64,000 nucleotides of DNA, from assembly GCA_008330645.1 (NCBI GenBank), contig VLTN01000032.1, positions 62,001 to 126,000 on the forward strand, written 5' to 3'. A program made the position numbers and the translations under genes. The notes under the pieces were generated by a model. The model was not told the DNA's origin, did no database searches, and was given only the letters and a program-made list of their open reading frames with translations. Positions 33,332 through 43,907 of this stretch are shown in pieces. The DNA is from Cafeteria roenbergensis. Lineage: Eukaryota; Sar; Bigyra; Bicosoecida; Cafeteriaceae. The stretch's first letter is position 1; every line of letters starts with the position of its first letter.

Positions 33332-35395
33332 TCAGATGGCATCGCGCTCGCCCCCAGCCATGAGGCGGACGAAGGTGCCAAAGTCGACGCCGCCCTCGCC
33401 TTGGCCGAGGTCGGCCTCAGCAATGGCAATGTCAGCGGTCTCTTTGTCGATTCCCGCTGCGGCCACCAGGTCCGAAACGTCGATGATGCCGTTGCTGTCG
33501 CGGTCGAAGAATGTGAACTCGTGAATCAGCGACGATTCCCGCAGGTAGTTGAGGCGGGGCATGACGGCGGCGGAAAACTCTGCGAGCGACGCGTCGCGGT
33601 CCTCTCCCTCGCGCATGCTCAGGCCCTCCACGATCCAGTCCACTTCCTCGATGCGGAGGTCAGCGTCCTGCCCGTTGAGGAACGTGGCCAGGTCGAGGGA
33701 GGAGATGAACCCGTCGGAGTCGCCGTCGATGATGGAGAAGAAGCGCCGCTCACGGTCGGAGCGGCTCTCGTCAGCGATGATCTTGTGGGCAATGTGGAGC
33801 ATCACGAGCTTCTTGAGAATGGGGAAGACGCCGTAGCGGCGCAGGCGCGCGAAGAGCCGGGCGAACGTGCGGTGGTCGCGCGGGTCCGTTGCAACGTCGC
33901 CCTCGTACACGACCCAGCGATGCGTGAGGGCCCCGTCGAGGGAGAGGCGAACGTGGGGCGTCTTCTTGAGGAGCGACACGACCAGGTCCCGGCATGCGAT
34001 CGAGCGCGGCTCCCAGTCCGGGCCGTCGAACATCACCTCGCCCGTCCTGATGCGGCGGTAGATCTCTCGCTCCGTGTCGCCAAAGAAGGGCGGCGCCGAG
34101 CAGAGCAGCGTGTACAAGATGACGCCGAGGGACCACACGTCGGCCTCCTTGCTGTAGTTCTTTTCGAGCACCTCTGGGGCGATGTAGTACGGCGTCCCTA
34201 CGTGGCGGCGGAGCATCTCGCCGGGCTTCATGTAGGTTGCGAGGCCAAAGTCGATGACCTTGATTTCGCTGTCGATGCCGCGCTCCTTGAGCAGGATGTT
34301 TTCGGGCTTGAGGTCCCGGTGGATCACACCGATGTCGTGGAGGTAGCGCACCGCCTCGAGAACCTTGCGGATCTGCTCAGGGCAGCAAAAGAGGCGGTGG
34401 GGGGAGGGGGCGGAGGTGAGAGTGCTCCAGCCGCAGCAAGAGCTGCGAGCTCCGGAGCAAAGGAGCTCCAACGCGCGGGCGGGCTGGGATGGGCTGGACT
34501 GGGCTGGCGACCCAGGCATTCGTGACGAAGGACGCCTGCATCGGCCAGCGGCGGACCAGCAGGAGATGCGCTGGGGCACGCCAGGGCGCGCGCGGCGCAG
34601 GACGCTCTCACGATGCGCGCGCTCTGCCTCTCGGACAGGGTCACCGACGAGTCGGCGATGGGCTCGAACAGCTCGCCTCCATGGCAAAGCTCGAACACCT
34701 GCGGAGGGCAGGGGGGCAGCGGGGAGCGCAGCAAGCGCCTCATGGCAGCCAGCAGGCACAGCGAGTGCCGAACAAGGCTTGGAGTGTGGCAGCGCCTCAC
34801 CAGGAAGAGCTGGGACATGCGCTCGAACTTGTCCACCATCTGGACGATACCAGGGTGGTCCGTGTTCTGCGAGGGTGGGTGCTCGGGCTGGGAAGGCGTC
34901 TTGGTGGAGAGGGCCGCAAGCGGATGAACCGACAGCAAGCAACACCAAGCCATGCGCATGCCTCACCGAGAGAATCTGCACCTCGTTCTTGAGGATCTCC
35001 ACGTAGATGGGCTTGCGCTTCACAATGGTCTTCAAAGCGAACCTCTGGCCGTCCGAGATGCGCTCGACCAGGCAGACTTCGCCGTAGTGGCCTGCGGAAC
35101 GCACACGCAGCACTCGCGGCGGCATCGGCAGGCCTGGCATTTGCTCCGCGGGGCAGGTGCGTGGCACCGCGAGCACCAGCACTGACCAGTGCTCACCCTT
35201 GCCCAGGATGCCACCGTCCAGCGGCCGGAAGTGGTCTTCAAGCCGACGGCCGCGGTCCTTGGCCTCCAGAACGTGCATCCGCTCGGCCTTCTGCGCGTCT
35301 GTGAGCGAAGGATCGGCGAGAATCGCCGCCTCCTCCGCTTCCGACGGAGACTCAACCTCGCCTGTGGCGGGGTCCCGGCTCCCTTGGTTCCCCAT
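33332..35395 (-). CDS. Calcium-dependent protein kinase (CDPK-like) with N-myristoylation signal
   Basis: Five minus-strand exons (35395-35197, 35091-34967, 34866-34801, 34698-34612, 34372-33332) join in phase to 505 residues. The protein starts MGNQGSR, a myristoylation motif usual in CDPKs. The kinase has the Gly loop LGKGHYGEV (64-72), Lys87, Glu103, HRDLKPEN with Asp179, DFG with Asp200 and YYIAPE ending at Glu226, so it should be active. The C-terminal regulatory half has two good EF-hands (Asp375-Asp386 and Asp449-Asp460) and two degenerate ones. Both good loops end in Asp rather than Glu, which usually lowers calcium affinity. Four introns crowd into the kinase N-lobe; the first splits the Gly-loop codon Gly67. 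CDPKs occur in plants, green algae, ciliates and apicomplexans, so the gene points to a photosynthetic or alveolate-type protist. Confidence 0.93.
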   Translation of the reverse strand: MGNQGSRDPATGEVESPSEAEEAAILADPSLTDAQKAERMHVLEAKDRGRRLEDHFRPLDGGILGKGEHWSVLVLAVPRTCPAEQMPGLPMPPRVLRVRSAGHYGEVCLVERISDGQRFALKTIVKRKPIYVEILKNEVQILSVRHAHGLVLLAVGSSACGPLHQDAFPARAPTLAEHGPPWYRPDGGQVRAHVPALPGEALPHSKPCSALAVPAGCHEALAALPAAPLPSAGVRALPWRRAVRAHRRLVGDPVREAERAHRESVLRRARPGVPQRISCWSAAGRCRRPSSRMPGSPAQSSPSQPARALELLCSGARSSCCGWSTLTSAPSPHRLFCCPEQIRKVLEAVRYLHDIGVIHRDLKPENILLKERGIDSEIKVIDFGLATYMKPGEMLRRHVGTPYYIAPEVLEKNYSKEADVWSLGVILYTLLCSAPPFFGDTEREIYRRIRTGEVMFDGPDWEPRSIACRDLVVSLLKKTPHVRLSLDGALTHRWVVYEGDVATDPRDHRTFARLFARLRRYGVFPILKKLVMLHIAHKIIADESRSDRERRFFSIIDGDSDGFISSLDLATFLNGQDADLRIEEVDWIVEGLSMREGEDRDASLAEFSAAVMPRLNYLRESSLIHEFTFFDRDSNGIIDVSDLVAAAGIDKETADIAIAEADLGQGEGGVDFGTFVRLMAGGERDAI

Positions 35396-35972
35396 GGCCA
35401 CAGGAGGGAGGTGGCGCGTTGCCGTGCCGACACGAGCAAGACACGACCAGCGGGAATGTTTGGGGGCTCCCTATATTTGGATCGCTGCGTCCCGGCGGCC
35501 TTTTGCCCGATCGAGCACGCGCCACCGCCCTCCCCCTCGCGCGGCATGGTCGGATCGGCGGGGAAACAAGAGGTTCGCGCAATGGGGGGGGAGTCTGGGA
35601 CCACTGCCGCGTCCAGGGAATCCGCGTTTCACGGGCCGCGGAACGGACGCAGTTTGGCCAACCCCGCCGTCGCGATGGTCACAAAGGAACCCTGGAGTTC
35701 TTTGGCACACGATCAGAGATAGGCGCGCGCACGTATGTGCAGCGCAAAGCCAACCAGGGGTCCGCGGACACTGAGATGCATGAGTGGGACTTGGCATGCC
35801 GACCGCAACAGAGTCCTTGACCGCTTGGATGGACGAAGCGTCCAAGCTATTGCTATGCTGCCGAGTGCAAAGTGCGCCGTGCGCGATGCCAGCGTGCCAA
35901 TTTGAGCTCCTCAAAGGGGCACGGTCCCGCTGCCCTGCTGGCCAGCAGTGCGACATGCAACCACGCAATCGC
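35396..35972 (-). other. Intergenic gap, KMT5A-like 3' end to CDPK promoter
   Basis: About 580 bases between two minus-strand genes. It should hold the CDPK promoter and the 3' UTR of the KMT5A-like gene. A G-run lies near 35585. CCAATTTGAGCT at 35897-35908 recurs once more in the window, at 46332-46343. Confidence 0.45.
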
Positions 35973-37134
35973 TCATTGCTGCAGCCAAGGGTTGTGCTTG
36001 AGCACAGACTTTTCGCGGTCGCCGTAGTCAAATAGCAGCTCGTCGCCCTCGCGAATGTCGTGCTTTGCCAACATGGAGATGCGAGGGACGCCGCCAACTA
36101 CAACGCACCAAAGACGCAGGTTTGCCCTCCTCGCAGAGTGGTTGATATAACGTGCAAGGCCGTACTCGGGACGTTCAGCTGTGGCATCCACAGCGTGCCA
36201 GTGCCCCTCGTCCTGAAACAGCAAAATGAACGAGCCCCACTGCCGTCGCTCGTAGGCCTGCTCCCGAGTCAGTGTCTCGTCATCGGTCAGCACGACGCCG
36301 CGGTACTCGCAAGCAAACTGCCCCTTGCTCATCTTCCCGGTGGCGAAGACTCCTCGGCCATCTCGGTTTGAGGACGCAAGCCGGATCGGTCCCGATGCGC
36401 CTGATAGCATCAGCCGCAAGGCTTCAAGCTCGTGAGCCGTGCACTCGGGCAGGAACGGGTCACGTGCAGTGCGGCGCTGACGACGGCGCGGACTGGCCGA
36501 CCCCCTGGCATGGTGCCCGCTGCCCTCCTGCTCCAAGTCTGGGAGTTCGCCACCTTCGTCGCTGCCCTCCGCCGCAGGAGTCCCAGACGTCGCAGCCGCG
36601 GCTTCTTCGCCAGGCGAGCCTCCATCGTCTACGTCGCTGCATGGGCTTGCGGCCTCTGCCCCGTTCGAGCGGCGGGGACGCTTGGGTGCAGACTCCACCG
36701 CGGAAGGGCTGTCTTCACTGTCGCGCGATGGCAAGCCGCAATCATCTGCGCTCCTGCCAGGAACTGGTGCGGTGCATGACGAAGCGCCACCATCGCTATC
36801 ACGCGGGCGCTTCGTCGCTGTGGCCTGCGCAGGGCGAGCATCGGCGCCCTGCGACGAGGCGCAAGCCCCGCTCCCAGACGCGCTCCTCGCCTCAGCTGGT
36901 CGAGTGATGCCCCCAAGCGCAGCCGTGCCTTCGCAATGGCTCGAGCCTCCCGCCTCCCCAGGTGAAGCCCTCGACTCGCCACCTTCGGCACTGGCGTCCA
37001 GTGGCACCCCTTGCGGCTGGTCGGAAGGCGATGATGAGCTCGAGGCCGCTGCACCCACGCGGCCAGGGGGCGCCGAGTGCGGCAGGTCTCCAGCGACGTC
37101 CTTCTCCGAACCGCTGGCGTTCTGGCCAGCGCTG

Positions 37135-37184
<50 letters not shown>

Positions 37185-40100
37185 GGGGGCTGCGGCTGCG
37201 ACTCTTGCATCGGTACTGGGGGGCTGGGCGCCAGCCTCTGCCGCCGGCGCTCGCCGCTTGCTCTCCCGCTCAGCCGCCAGCGAGCCGACGAGCATAACCT
37301 CCTGTCGGCGGGGTCGCTGGCCCGGCAGCGGCTGCACCATTACATGGTGGCGCGGGTTCCAGTGGTCGATCGCCGCTTGTGCCAGCATGGCCAGCTGGTA
37401 CGACGAGTCGCGGGCTGCTTCAAGCTCTGCCAAGAGGGACTGGACTGCGGGGCTGGGCGCGAACTTGGGCGCTGCAGTCGCAGCGTGCGTAGCAGCACTT
37501 GGCGCCGATGCACCCTCCGCGGTAGCACCCTGGTCGGCAGACACTGCCTGGGGGCTGTGCGGACTCGACAGCGGAGCTGCCTGGGGGCTGTGCGGACTCG
37601 ACAGCGGAGCTGCCTGGGCCGCTGGGTCCTGGGCAGGTCGGGGTCCAGTGAGAGCTTGGGACGCCTCAGGTGCAGCCTGAGCAGCAGCTGGAGCCGGCGA
37701 AGCCGAGACCGACGAGGCAGCGGTCGCCGACGCAGCGAGTGCGTCCCCCTTGGCCGCCAGCGCATCGGCCGCCGGCGAGGACGACGCCGACGAGGTTTGT
37801 GACGCGGAGGCGAGCGAGGACGTGGCGGCCGCGGGCGGCCCCGGTGCCCCCGCCGCAGAGTGCCCTGGCTTGGCCCCGGAAGGGGCACCGGCGGCCGCCA
37901 CGGCGGCCGCCGGGTCCGACCCTGCTCCCGCAGCCGCGCCTGCTGCCTCGCTCGACGGGACTGAGGAGCGAGGCGCTGCAGAGCTGTCCGATTCGGGCTC
38001 TGCTGCTCCCAGCACGATGTGCTCCGGCACCCCGGCGGCCCTCGCTCTCGCCTGGAGTGCCTCCAGCTTGGCCAGCTCGGCGATGCTTGCGTCGAGCAAC
38101 ACGTCCACCCCGCCGCCCCGAGCCTTCCCGGCCATGCCGCTCCACACCGTGTCGAGGGGCAGCTCGAACACGGACCTGCCCACCGTGTCGGCGGCCTTGC
38201 TTCGCTGCCGCCCCTCGGCCTTGGTCGCCATCGCGAGCAGCCAGTCGGGCACGTCGTCCTTGGCCGCAATTGCGTGGGGGTCGCCCGCAGCCGCCTGCTT
38301 GGCCACCCTGCGGGCGCAGTGCAGGCAGCGCACGCGCGGCCCCGAGGACAGCAGCAGCGGCAGGTGCGCTTCCCAGGGCAGCCCGCTGGTCATCGAGCGC
38401 AGCAGCCGGTCGCGAGCGGCCCCCCGAGGCACCACGGCCCCCATCGCCTTGAGCGCGTCCGGGGGAATGGACGTCGGCGCCGACGGCGGCCACTGGGCCC
38501 CGGGATACCGCCACAGCGCCTCGGGCACCGCGGCCCGAAGCACGACCGCCCCATCGGCGGGCGCGTCAAACGAAGCCGCAGCGTGCGGGCCAGCGGGGCG
38601 GGGCAGCTCTGCGGGGCGCGACATGCCGGCTCCGCGAAACCGCACTCGCACAAGCACTCGCGGCCATCTGCTCGGCAGCGGCGCCAGGCGACGCGGCTCC
38701 ACCACCGGCCTGTGCGCGGGCCGGGGCTTGGGGGTGGCTCGCTTCTTGGGCGGCGCCGACGCCTTGCCCACGCCTGCAGAGCTCGCCGTGCCGGCCGAGC
38801 TGGTGGAGCTGGATCGCACAAGCAGGTGCGGGGATGAGGCAGCGCCGTTGGCGCTGCTCGGGGCCGAGCCGCCCGGGCGGGGCAAAGAGCTGGGGCCGCC
38901 CGTCAGGGAGCGGAGCGCCTCGCGGGCCTGCGGCATCCCCATAACGGCTCTAGACTGCCTCGCAATGGCTGCCGCGTCCCTCACGGCAAGCAGCTGCATG
39001 GACTTTCGCCGCGAGACGGCTTCGGCGAGTGCCTTGCGCTGCTGGGCAAGCGCCCGGGCGTGGAAGGCACGTCGCGCCAGCAGCCACTGGCGTTGCTGCT
39101 CGTGCTCGTGCAGCCGCTGCTGCAGGAGCTGCAGCTGGTGCGCGTCGAGCAGGTGTTGCCGTTGCACCACCCGCTCAAGGTGCTGCCCCTGAGCGTGGTG
39201 CGCCTGCAGAAGCTGCATCTCGTGCTGGTCGTGGCCGAGCCTGAAGTGGCCATGCTCCGGCCGCGGCTCTCCCGGGTGCAACGCCCGGTGCTCCGACTGG
39301 CCAGCGCGGGCGGAGGCAGCGCTACTGCCATGGAGGATCGTCTCCTCGCGTCCGGCGTCGCGGCTCCCATCCGCCCCGCTCGCCGTCGCTGCCCTGACGC
39401 CGGCGATTCGACCGCCGGTCGTTGCAATGTCGCCCCGGCCGCCATGTCCGTCCCCGGCCCGCAGCAGCGACACAAACGCCGGCTGCATCGCGCAGTGAGC
39501 CGCCGTGCCGCGGCCCCTGTCGGCGCCGCTGCTCTCGGTCGCATGGGCAAGGCCCGCCGCAGCGCCGACCGCCCACGCAGACGAGCCCACTGAGGCGCCG
39601 CCGGCCGCGCCCGCCTCCGCGCTCTGCTGCCAGTCGCTTTGGCTCGCAGCCGCCGGCCATGGCTGAGGAGGCCTCTCGCCCGCACTGGCAGCGCCGTTCT
39701 GCCCGGCCCGGTGCGACGACGCAGCGTGTGGCGAGCCCGCAGCTGCGCTCTGGCCACGCCTTGCAGCCTGCGCCCGCAGAAGCTCGTCCGCATGCGCGGC
39801 TGACAGCCCTCCTCCGCCGCTCGCCACCATGAAGTGGAGCAGCGGTTGGCCCTCTGCCGCCCCGGCCGCGACAGCGCGCGCGTCCTTCGCTGAGTACGCT
39901 GTCGCTTGCGGGTACACAAGAGGCCGATGCGGCTGGCTGCCGCCAGCGTGGCGCTCCGACCCGCTGGCGTCGCTCCAGAGCCGGAACGGCTGGCAAGAGG
40001 CTTGCGGCGCAGGCCCCGCGGCGCCGCCACGGTGCTGGCGCCCGGATACGGCAAGGCGTGCCTGCAGCGGCTCCAGAGCGGCCAAGGACCGAGCGCTTCG

Positions 40101-41720
40101 CTCGTGCGCGACAGCCGCCCATTGGCCCATCCGGCCCGTGGTCTGGGCGCCGAGGTCCACGTCGCGAACGGCCCCGTCGGCGCGCAGGCGCTGGCCTGCG
40201 CCTGCGCCGGCAGCCGGGCCCCGGGACGCCCCGTGCCCGGAGAGCCGGAACCGTGGGCTGCTGCTGATGTGGCCAGCGAATCGCTGCACCGTGTGGCTCG
40301 CAGCTGCTGCGACGCCGGGAGACAGCGTTGCCACGGCCTCGCTCACCACCGCGAGGCGCCGCCGGCTCAGTTCCGAGCAGGACCCGGCGAAGGGAACACG
40401 GCCAGCCATGGTTTGGATTGCTGCATTCACCGCCGGAAGCGCGGCTGCCTGCTCCTCTGGGGCCGTGGGCAGCTGCGAGGCGGCCTCGCGCTGGGAGCGG
40501 TACAGCTCCGGCTGCGTTGAGAGCGTCTGCACCGCCTCTGCCGCTGCTGGGGTCGATCGCACGAACAGGTGGAGCCGGTGCCGCCACGCCACCTCCTTGC
40601 ACAGGTCGCTCACGGCCTGCATCGCAGACGCGTCGCGAGGCCCGTTTGCCAACACGTGCGAGAGCGCAGTCCGCACCAGGCTCTCCGCCTCCACGTCCGC
40701 AAACGTATCGGGGGGGAGCCCTGACGACGCCAGCGGCGACGTCGGCGACGGCAGCGAGCGGCTCCAGCAGCTGGCGGCCTGATCGGCGGGTGCTGAGCGG
40801 GCAGAGCCGCTCGCCGGCAGGGTCGCGCCGAGCAGCCGCTCCGGCCCTCGCGAGCTGGGGCCCCGTCGCCACGCCGACCAGCCCTGCTGAGCAGAGCCAG
40901 TCGAGCTGCGGCCGTTTTGCAGCGCCATTGCAAGCGGCCCTGCCGGCAGTGGCACTTGCATCAGCGTGGCGGACGGCGACTGCGCATACGTGAACTGCCC
41001 AGGAGCAACGGCCGCCGACGGAAGGCCAGCAAGGACGCCGTCTCTCCACGGCGAAACGGCGGGAGAGCTGGCCCGCCCCGCTGTCGCCCCGGTAGAGCCA
41101 GGGCCTCCCACAGCTGCCCCGGGCTGCTGGCCCGGCCGGCGGCTGTAGCCAGGCCAGCCCGCAGCCTGGGCAGCCCAGGCCTCGTGCTCCCGCGAGCCAG
41201 GCATGGGCGCTCCGATCGACGACACCATGACCGGGGCCCCGGTGCCCGCCCTGGCGGACACCCCACCGCGTGCAAACACGGCGCCGTTGCTCCCCGAAGT
41301 CGAGTGCAGCCCGATGCACTGAGGCTGGCAGGCCTCCGCGTCCCAGCCAAACGCCGCCTCTGGCAGCAAGGATGCCCTCCACATTGCGTCCTGGACGGCG
41401 AGGCGCTCCCAGGCCGCTCGGCGGCTGGGCTTGCGCGAGGAGCTGCCTCGCTCACCCGAGTTCGCCGCCCGGCCACCGGGAGCTTTGGGGCCCGCAGATG
41501 TCTTCCTCGCTGCGTGGTGGTGGCAATCACAGCCCCGGTGCGGCACCGTCAAGCTTGCGCGGCCGAGCGAGGGCTGGCGAGCCGCAGTCGTTTGAGCCCG
41601 CGCAGAGCGCACCGACTTGCGCAGCAATCCCCGAATGAGAGGCACGCGCGCCCCGACCTCACCGAACTCTTGCACGCAGCGCTTTTGATGGGCTGCTGGC
41701 GTAGAAAGCGCTGCTGACAT
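35973..41720 (-). CDS. KMT5A: KMT5A/SET8-like histone H4K20 methyltransferase with giant N-terminal region
   Basis: Predicted to methylate histone H4 Lys20. The first ATG in the open frame (41718-41720) gives 1915 residues; human KMT5A has about 350-390. The C-terminal ~150 residues are a SET8-type SET domain: DGRGVFATG, FACEYRGVVL, RYINHS, the LLFDYGD motif and a C-terminal NPWLQQ like human HPWLKH. Phe1897 sits exactly 18 residues from the C terminus, the position of human Tyr334, the Phe/Tyr switch. Phe there is expected to allow more than one methyl group, as reported for apicomplexan SET8 proteins. The other ~1750 residues are Ala/Ser/Gln/Pro-rich with poly-Ser, a duplicated 11-residue unit, a Gln/His/Leu-rich helix near the middle and no domain I recognise. 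Introns could hide in this region, and the true start is uncertain. Confidence 0.88.
37131..37181 (-). repeat. Coding poly-serine triplet repeat in the KMT5A-like gene
   Basis: A GCT/ACT run on the plus strand reads as about 17 consecutive Ser codons (AGC, one AGT) on the coding strand. A long near-pure triplet repeat in a coding frame. Confidence 0.92.
37544..37619 (-). repeat. 33-bp tandem duplication in the KMT5A-like gene
   Basis: Two identical 33-bp units (37544-37576 and 37577-37609) plus the start of a third. Each encodes AAPLSSPHSPQ on the minus strand. Exact identity suggests a recent duplication that kept frame. Confidence 0.92.
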
Positions 41721-42669
41721 CACCTGCCGGAGCGAACCGGCGGTCGGGGGGAGAGCCGCGGGCGCAGCCGGCCGAGGGACGAGCGGTCCAGGCTGAGGTC
41801 TCAGGGGCGCGGCCCGGTGGAGAATACAAACTGGCCCAGGCACAGAGGCACGGCCTCCGCCGCTCTTCCGGGCTGTGGGGCGCTCCCTGGTGGGCGGACC
41901 CAAACAGCCGGCGGTCGTTAAGTCTCGACAAATATACGGCTTTGGCCCTCTGCCCGCATATTCCGGGCCAGTGCAAGATTGAGGCAGCCGTGTCCGTTCC
42001 TATTGACGCAGACTCTGCCGCCGCCTGCAGCAGCAGCGCTATTTTTGAGAGGCGCGTCGCGCGATGAGCTGTGGTGGCACCACCTGCAAAGCCGCCGCCG
42101 CGAATGGGCCTGGAAATTGCGAGATGCGCTCGTGAGCGAGCACGGCGGCCGCTCTGCGCCGGAGCTTTGGCAGCTTGCTCGTTCGCGTCGTTGGCAGCCT
42201 GCGCACAGCAATGACGCTCAAGCTCAAGGTAGACGGCTAGCATCCCTCCGGAAATCCGGACCAGTCTGCAAGTGCGCATCGGCCGCAGCTGTTGCGCGAG
42301 GTATCCGTAGATCAAAATCTGACACACGAATCCAAACGCCCAAAAGCACCGTGTATGACTTATTGTGTTTGCGTAAACCGCGTGCAAGCGGCGCTTGCCA
42401 GGTGCTCGTGTTTTCCGGCGCCACAACTCTCGCTGCCAAGCCCTGCAAACATGAGAGTTCAAGTTTGCGCCGTGCAACGCTTCGATCGCGTGGCTCGCTT
42501 GGTACGCGCCTCAGCCGCGGACAGCTCCTTCGTCTGTTCCACCGACGGGATTCTTGATGTTCCAAACGACGCCAGCCCGCGCCTCGGCCGCAGCTGCGCC
42601 TTCAGTTCTTCGCAGACCCCGCGGCCCGATGTGGCGACGGCCGCAGAGGTGGTGCAGCTTCGCAATTTG
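41721..42669 (-). other. Intergenic gap, TPMT-like 3' end to KMT5A-like promoter
   Basis: About 950 bases, the longest gap in the window and visibly richer in A/T than its surroundings, as expected of noncoding DNA here. TATATTTG on the minus strand, about 210 bases upstream of the KMT5A-like ATG, could be a TATA-like element. The open frames across it resemble no protein. No tRNA seen. Confidence 0.45.
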
Positions 42670-43605
42670 CTACGCTGTGTTGGCCGCGAGGACGCGGACC
42701 TCAAGCAGCCGGGCGTTTGGGGTGCCGCTTGATGTCGTTGCGTCGGGGTAGAGCGCCGTCACGTCGTCGCAGTCAAGCTCTGTTGCCGCCTTCCACCCGG
42801 CCTGGGAGAGCGCCTCCTTGACGAAGTTGCCGTCCATGCCGCCGCCCCCGGCTCCATCCAGCCCGGCTGCTGCCATGGTCTCGACAAGGATGCGCGCTCC
42901 TGCCGAGGCAAGGTGCCTCAAGCACTCGAAGTACACGACGGCAGCAGCAAGCAAGTCGTCGTCGGCGGGGAGCCCACGCTGCTCGAGCGCTCGTAGGGCA
43001 GGTAGCTCGGCGCGAATGCCCGGCGGAAGCGACTCGAACGACTGTCGCACCGTCTGCGGCGATATCGACGTCACGCCTCCTCGGTCCCAAACCACGTCTG
43101 CGCTCTCGACGCAGTCAGGCGGCACGGCGAAGATATCCGCATGAAGCAGCGCCACGCTGCCCTGCTGTCCGCCTGGCGCACTGTGGGTAGCCGCGCGAGT
43201 CCGTGGCACGGCTGCCGACGCGTACAGGGCGCAGTGGTCAGACACGACTGCGGGCGTTTGCGACACCTCCCACAGCCGCGCCGCCTTTGCGCACGCCGCC
43301 CGGCTGTACTCCACCCCGACGGTGTGCAGCCCGGCTGACGCCAGGAACGGCACGTCGAGGCTCATTCCGCACAGCGGCACAAGAGCCCGACGAGGCTGAC
43401 CCTCAAGCAGCTCGGGCAGGTGGCGCAGCAGCCCGGGCGACGGTTCGTGAAGATGAAATGCCGGGTCCTCTTCCCGCCCCCACACGCCATCCCAGCCAAT
43501 CAAAGCGCCGCCAGAGCTCAGCAGTCGGCCACGGCGAGCTGCTCGCAGCGACTCCGTGGCGTGAGCCCTCGCTGCCAGGCGTCGCCCGATTGTGAGCGAC
43601 ATCAT
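42670..43605 (-). CDS. TPMT-family S-adenosylmethionine-dependent methyltransferase
   Basis: Intronless 311-residue protein starting at the ATG at 43605 (a second Met follows directly). The SAM-binding motif ALVPLCGMSLDVPFLASAG (74-92) followed by VGVEYS is the thiopurine-methyltransferase family signature. Upstream GWDGVWGREEDPAFHLHEP matches the family's substrate-side opening, and VVWDRGGVTSISP matches its YDRAALVALPP-type motif. These enzymes methylate S, Se, Te or halide acceptors; the substrate cannot be told here. The first ~35 residues are rich in Arg, Ala and Ser with almost no acidic residues, so an organelle transit peptide is possible. The gene is head-to-head with the next one. 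Confidence 0.85.
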   Translation of the reverse strand: MMSLTIGRRLAARAHATESLRAARRGRLLSSGGALIGWDGVWGREEDPAFHLHEPSPGLLRHLPELLEGQPRRALVPLCGMSLDVPFLASAGLHTVGVEYSRAACAKAARLWEVSQTPAVVSDHCALYASAAVPRTRAATHSAPGGQQGSVALLHADIFAVPPDCVESADVVWDRGGVTSISPQTVRQSFESLPPGIRAELPALRALEQRGLPADDDLLAAAVVYFECLRHLASAGARILVETMAAAGLDGAGGGGMDGNFVKEALSQAGWKAATELDCDDVTALYPDATTSSGTPNARLLEVRVLAANTA

Positions 43606-43907
43606 CCGGACGCCTCTTGGAGGCTCAACACCCGCGGGTCACCCTCGGGGCAGGGCACAAGCAAGCGCTGAAGATGGTGCCCGATTGCGCTGCCCTCCGT
43701 GGCCTGTGGCGGCGGCGTGGGCGCTGCCGTTGCAGACATGGGGACTTGGCTGGCAGAGCCTGGCGAGCCACGAGCCCGGCACCAGCGCGGCCACACGCCC
43801 CCATCGCTACAGCGGGTCCAGCACGCGCAGGCGCGCCAGAAGTCGGTTGTGCTGCAAGGCAGCGCCGGCAGAAGCCGCCCCGCCGGGCTTTGGCGTCGCG
43901 CCTGCGC
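43606..43907. promoter_or_regulatory. Head-to-head promoter region, TPMT-like and multi-span membrane genes
   Basis: About 300 bases between divergent start codons. No TATA or CCAAT box is evident. The downstream frame is open across most of it, but the ATG at 43908 starts the first plausible protein. Confidence 0.4.

Noticed and set aside
35092-35195. Reading the CDPK N-lobe straight through as coding
   Set aside because: The stretch breaks the Gly loop. Removing it at GTGAGC/CGCAG gives a perfect LGKGHYGEV loop in phase, so it is an intron.
39322-41382. Second minus-strand open frame of nearly 700 codons within the KMT5A-like gene
   Set aside because: It lies in a different frame from the one that leads into the SET domain and shows no recognisable domain.
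41979-42557. Possible small gene in the 950-base gap
   Set aside because: The frame lacks motifs, the composition is more AT-rich than the coding DNA here, and no splice-compatible partner exon was found.
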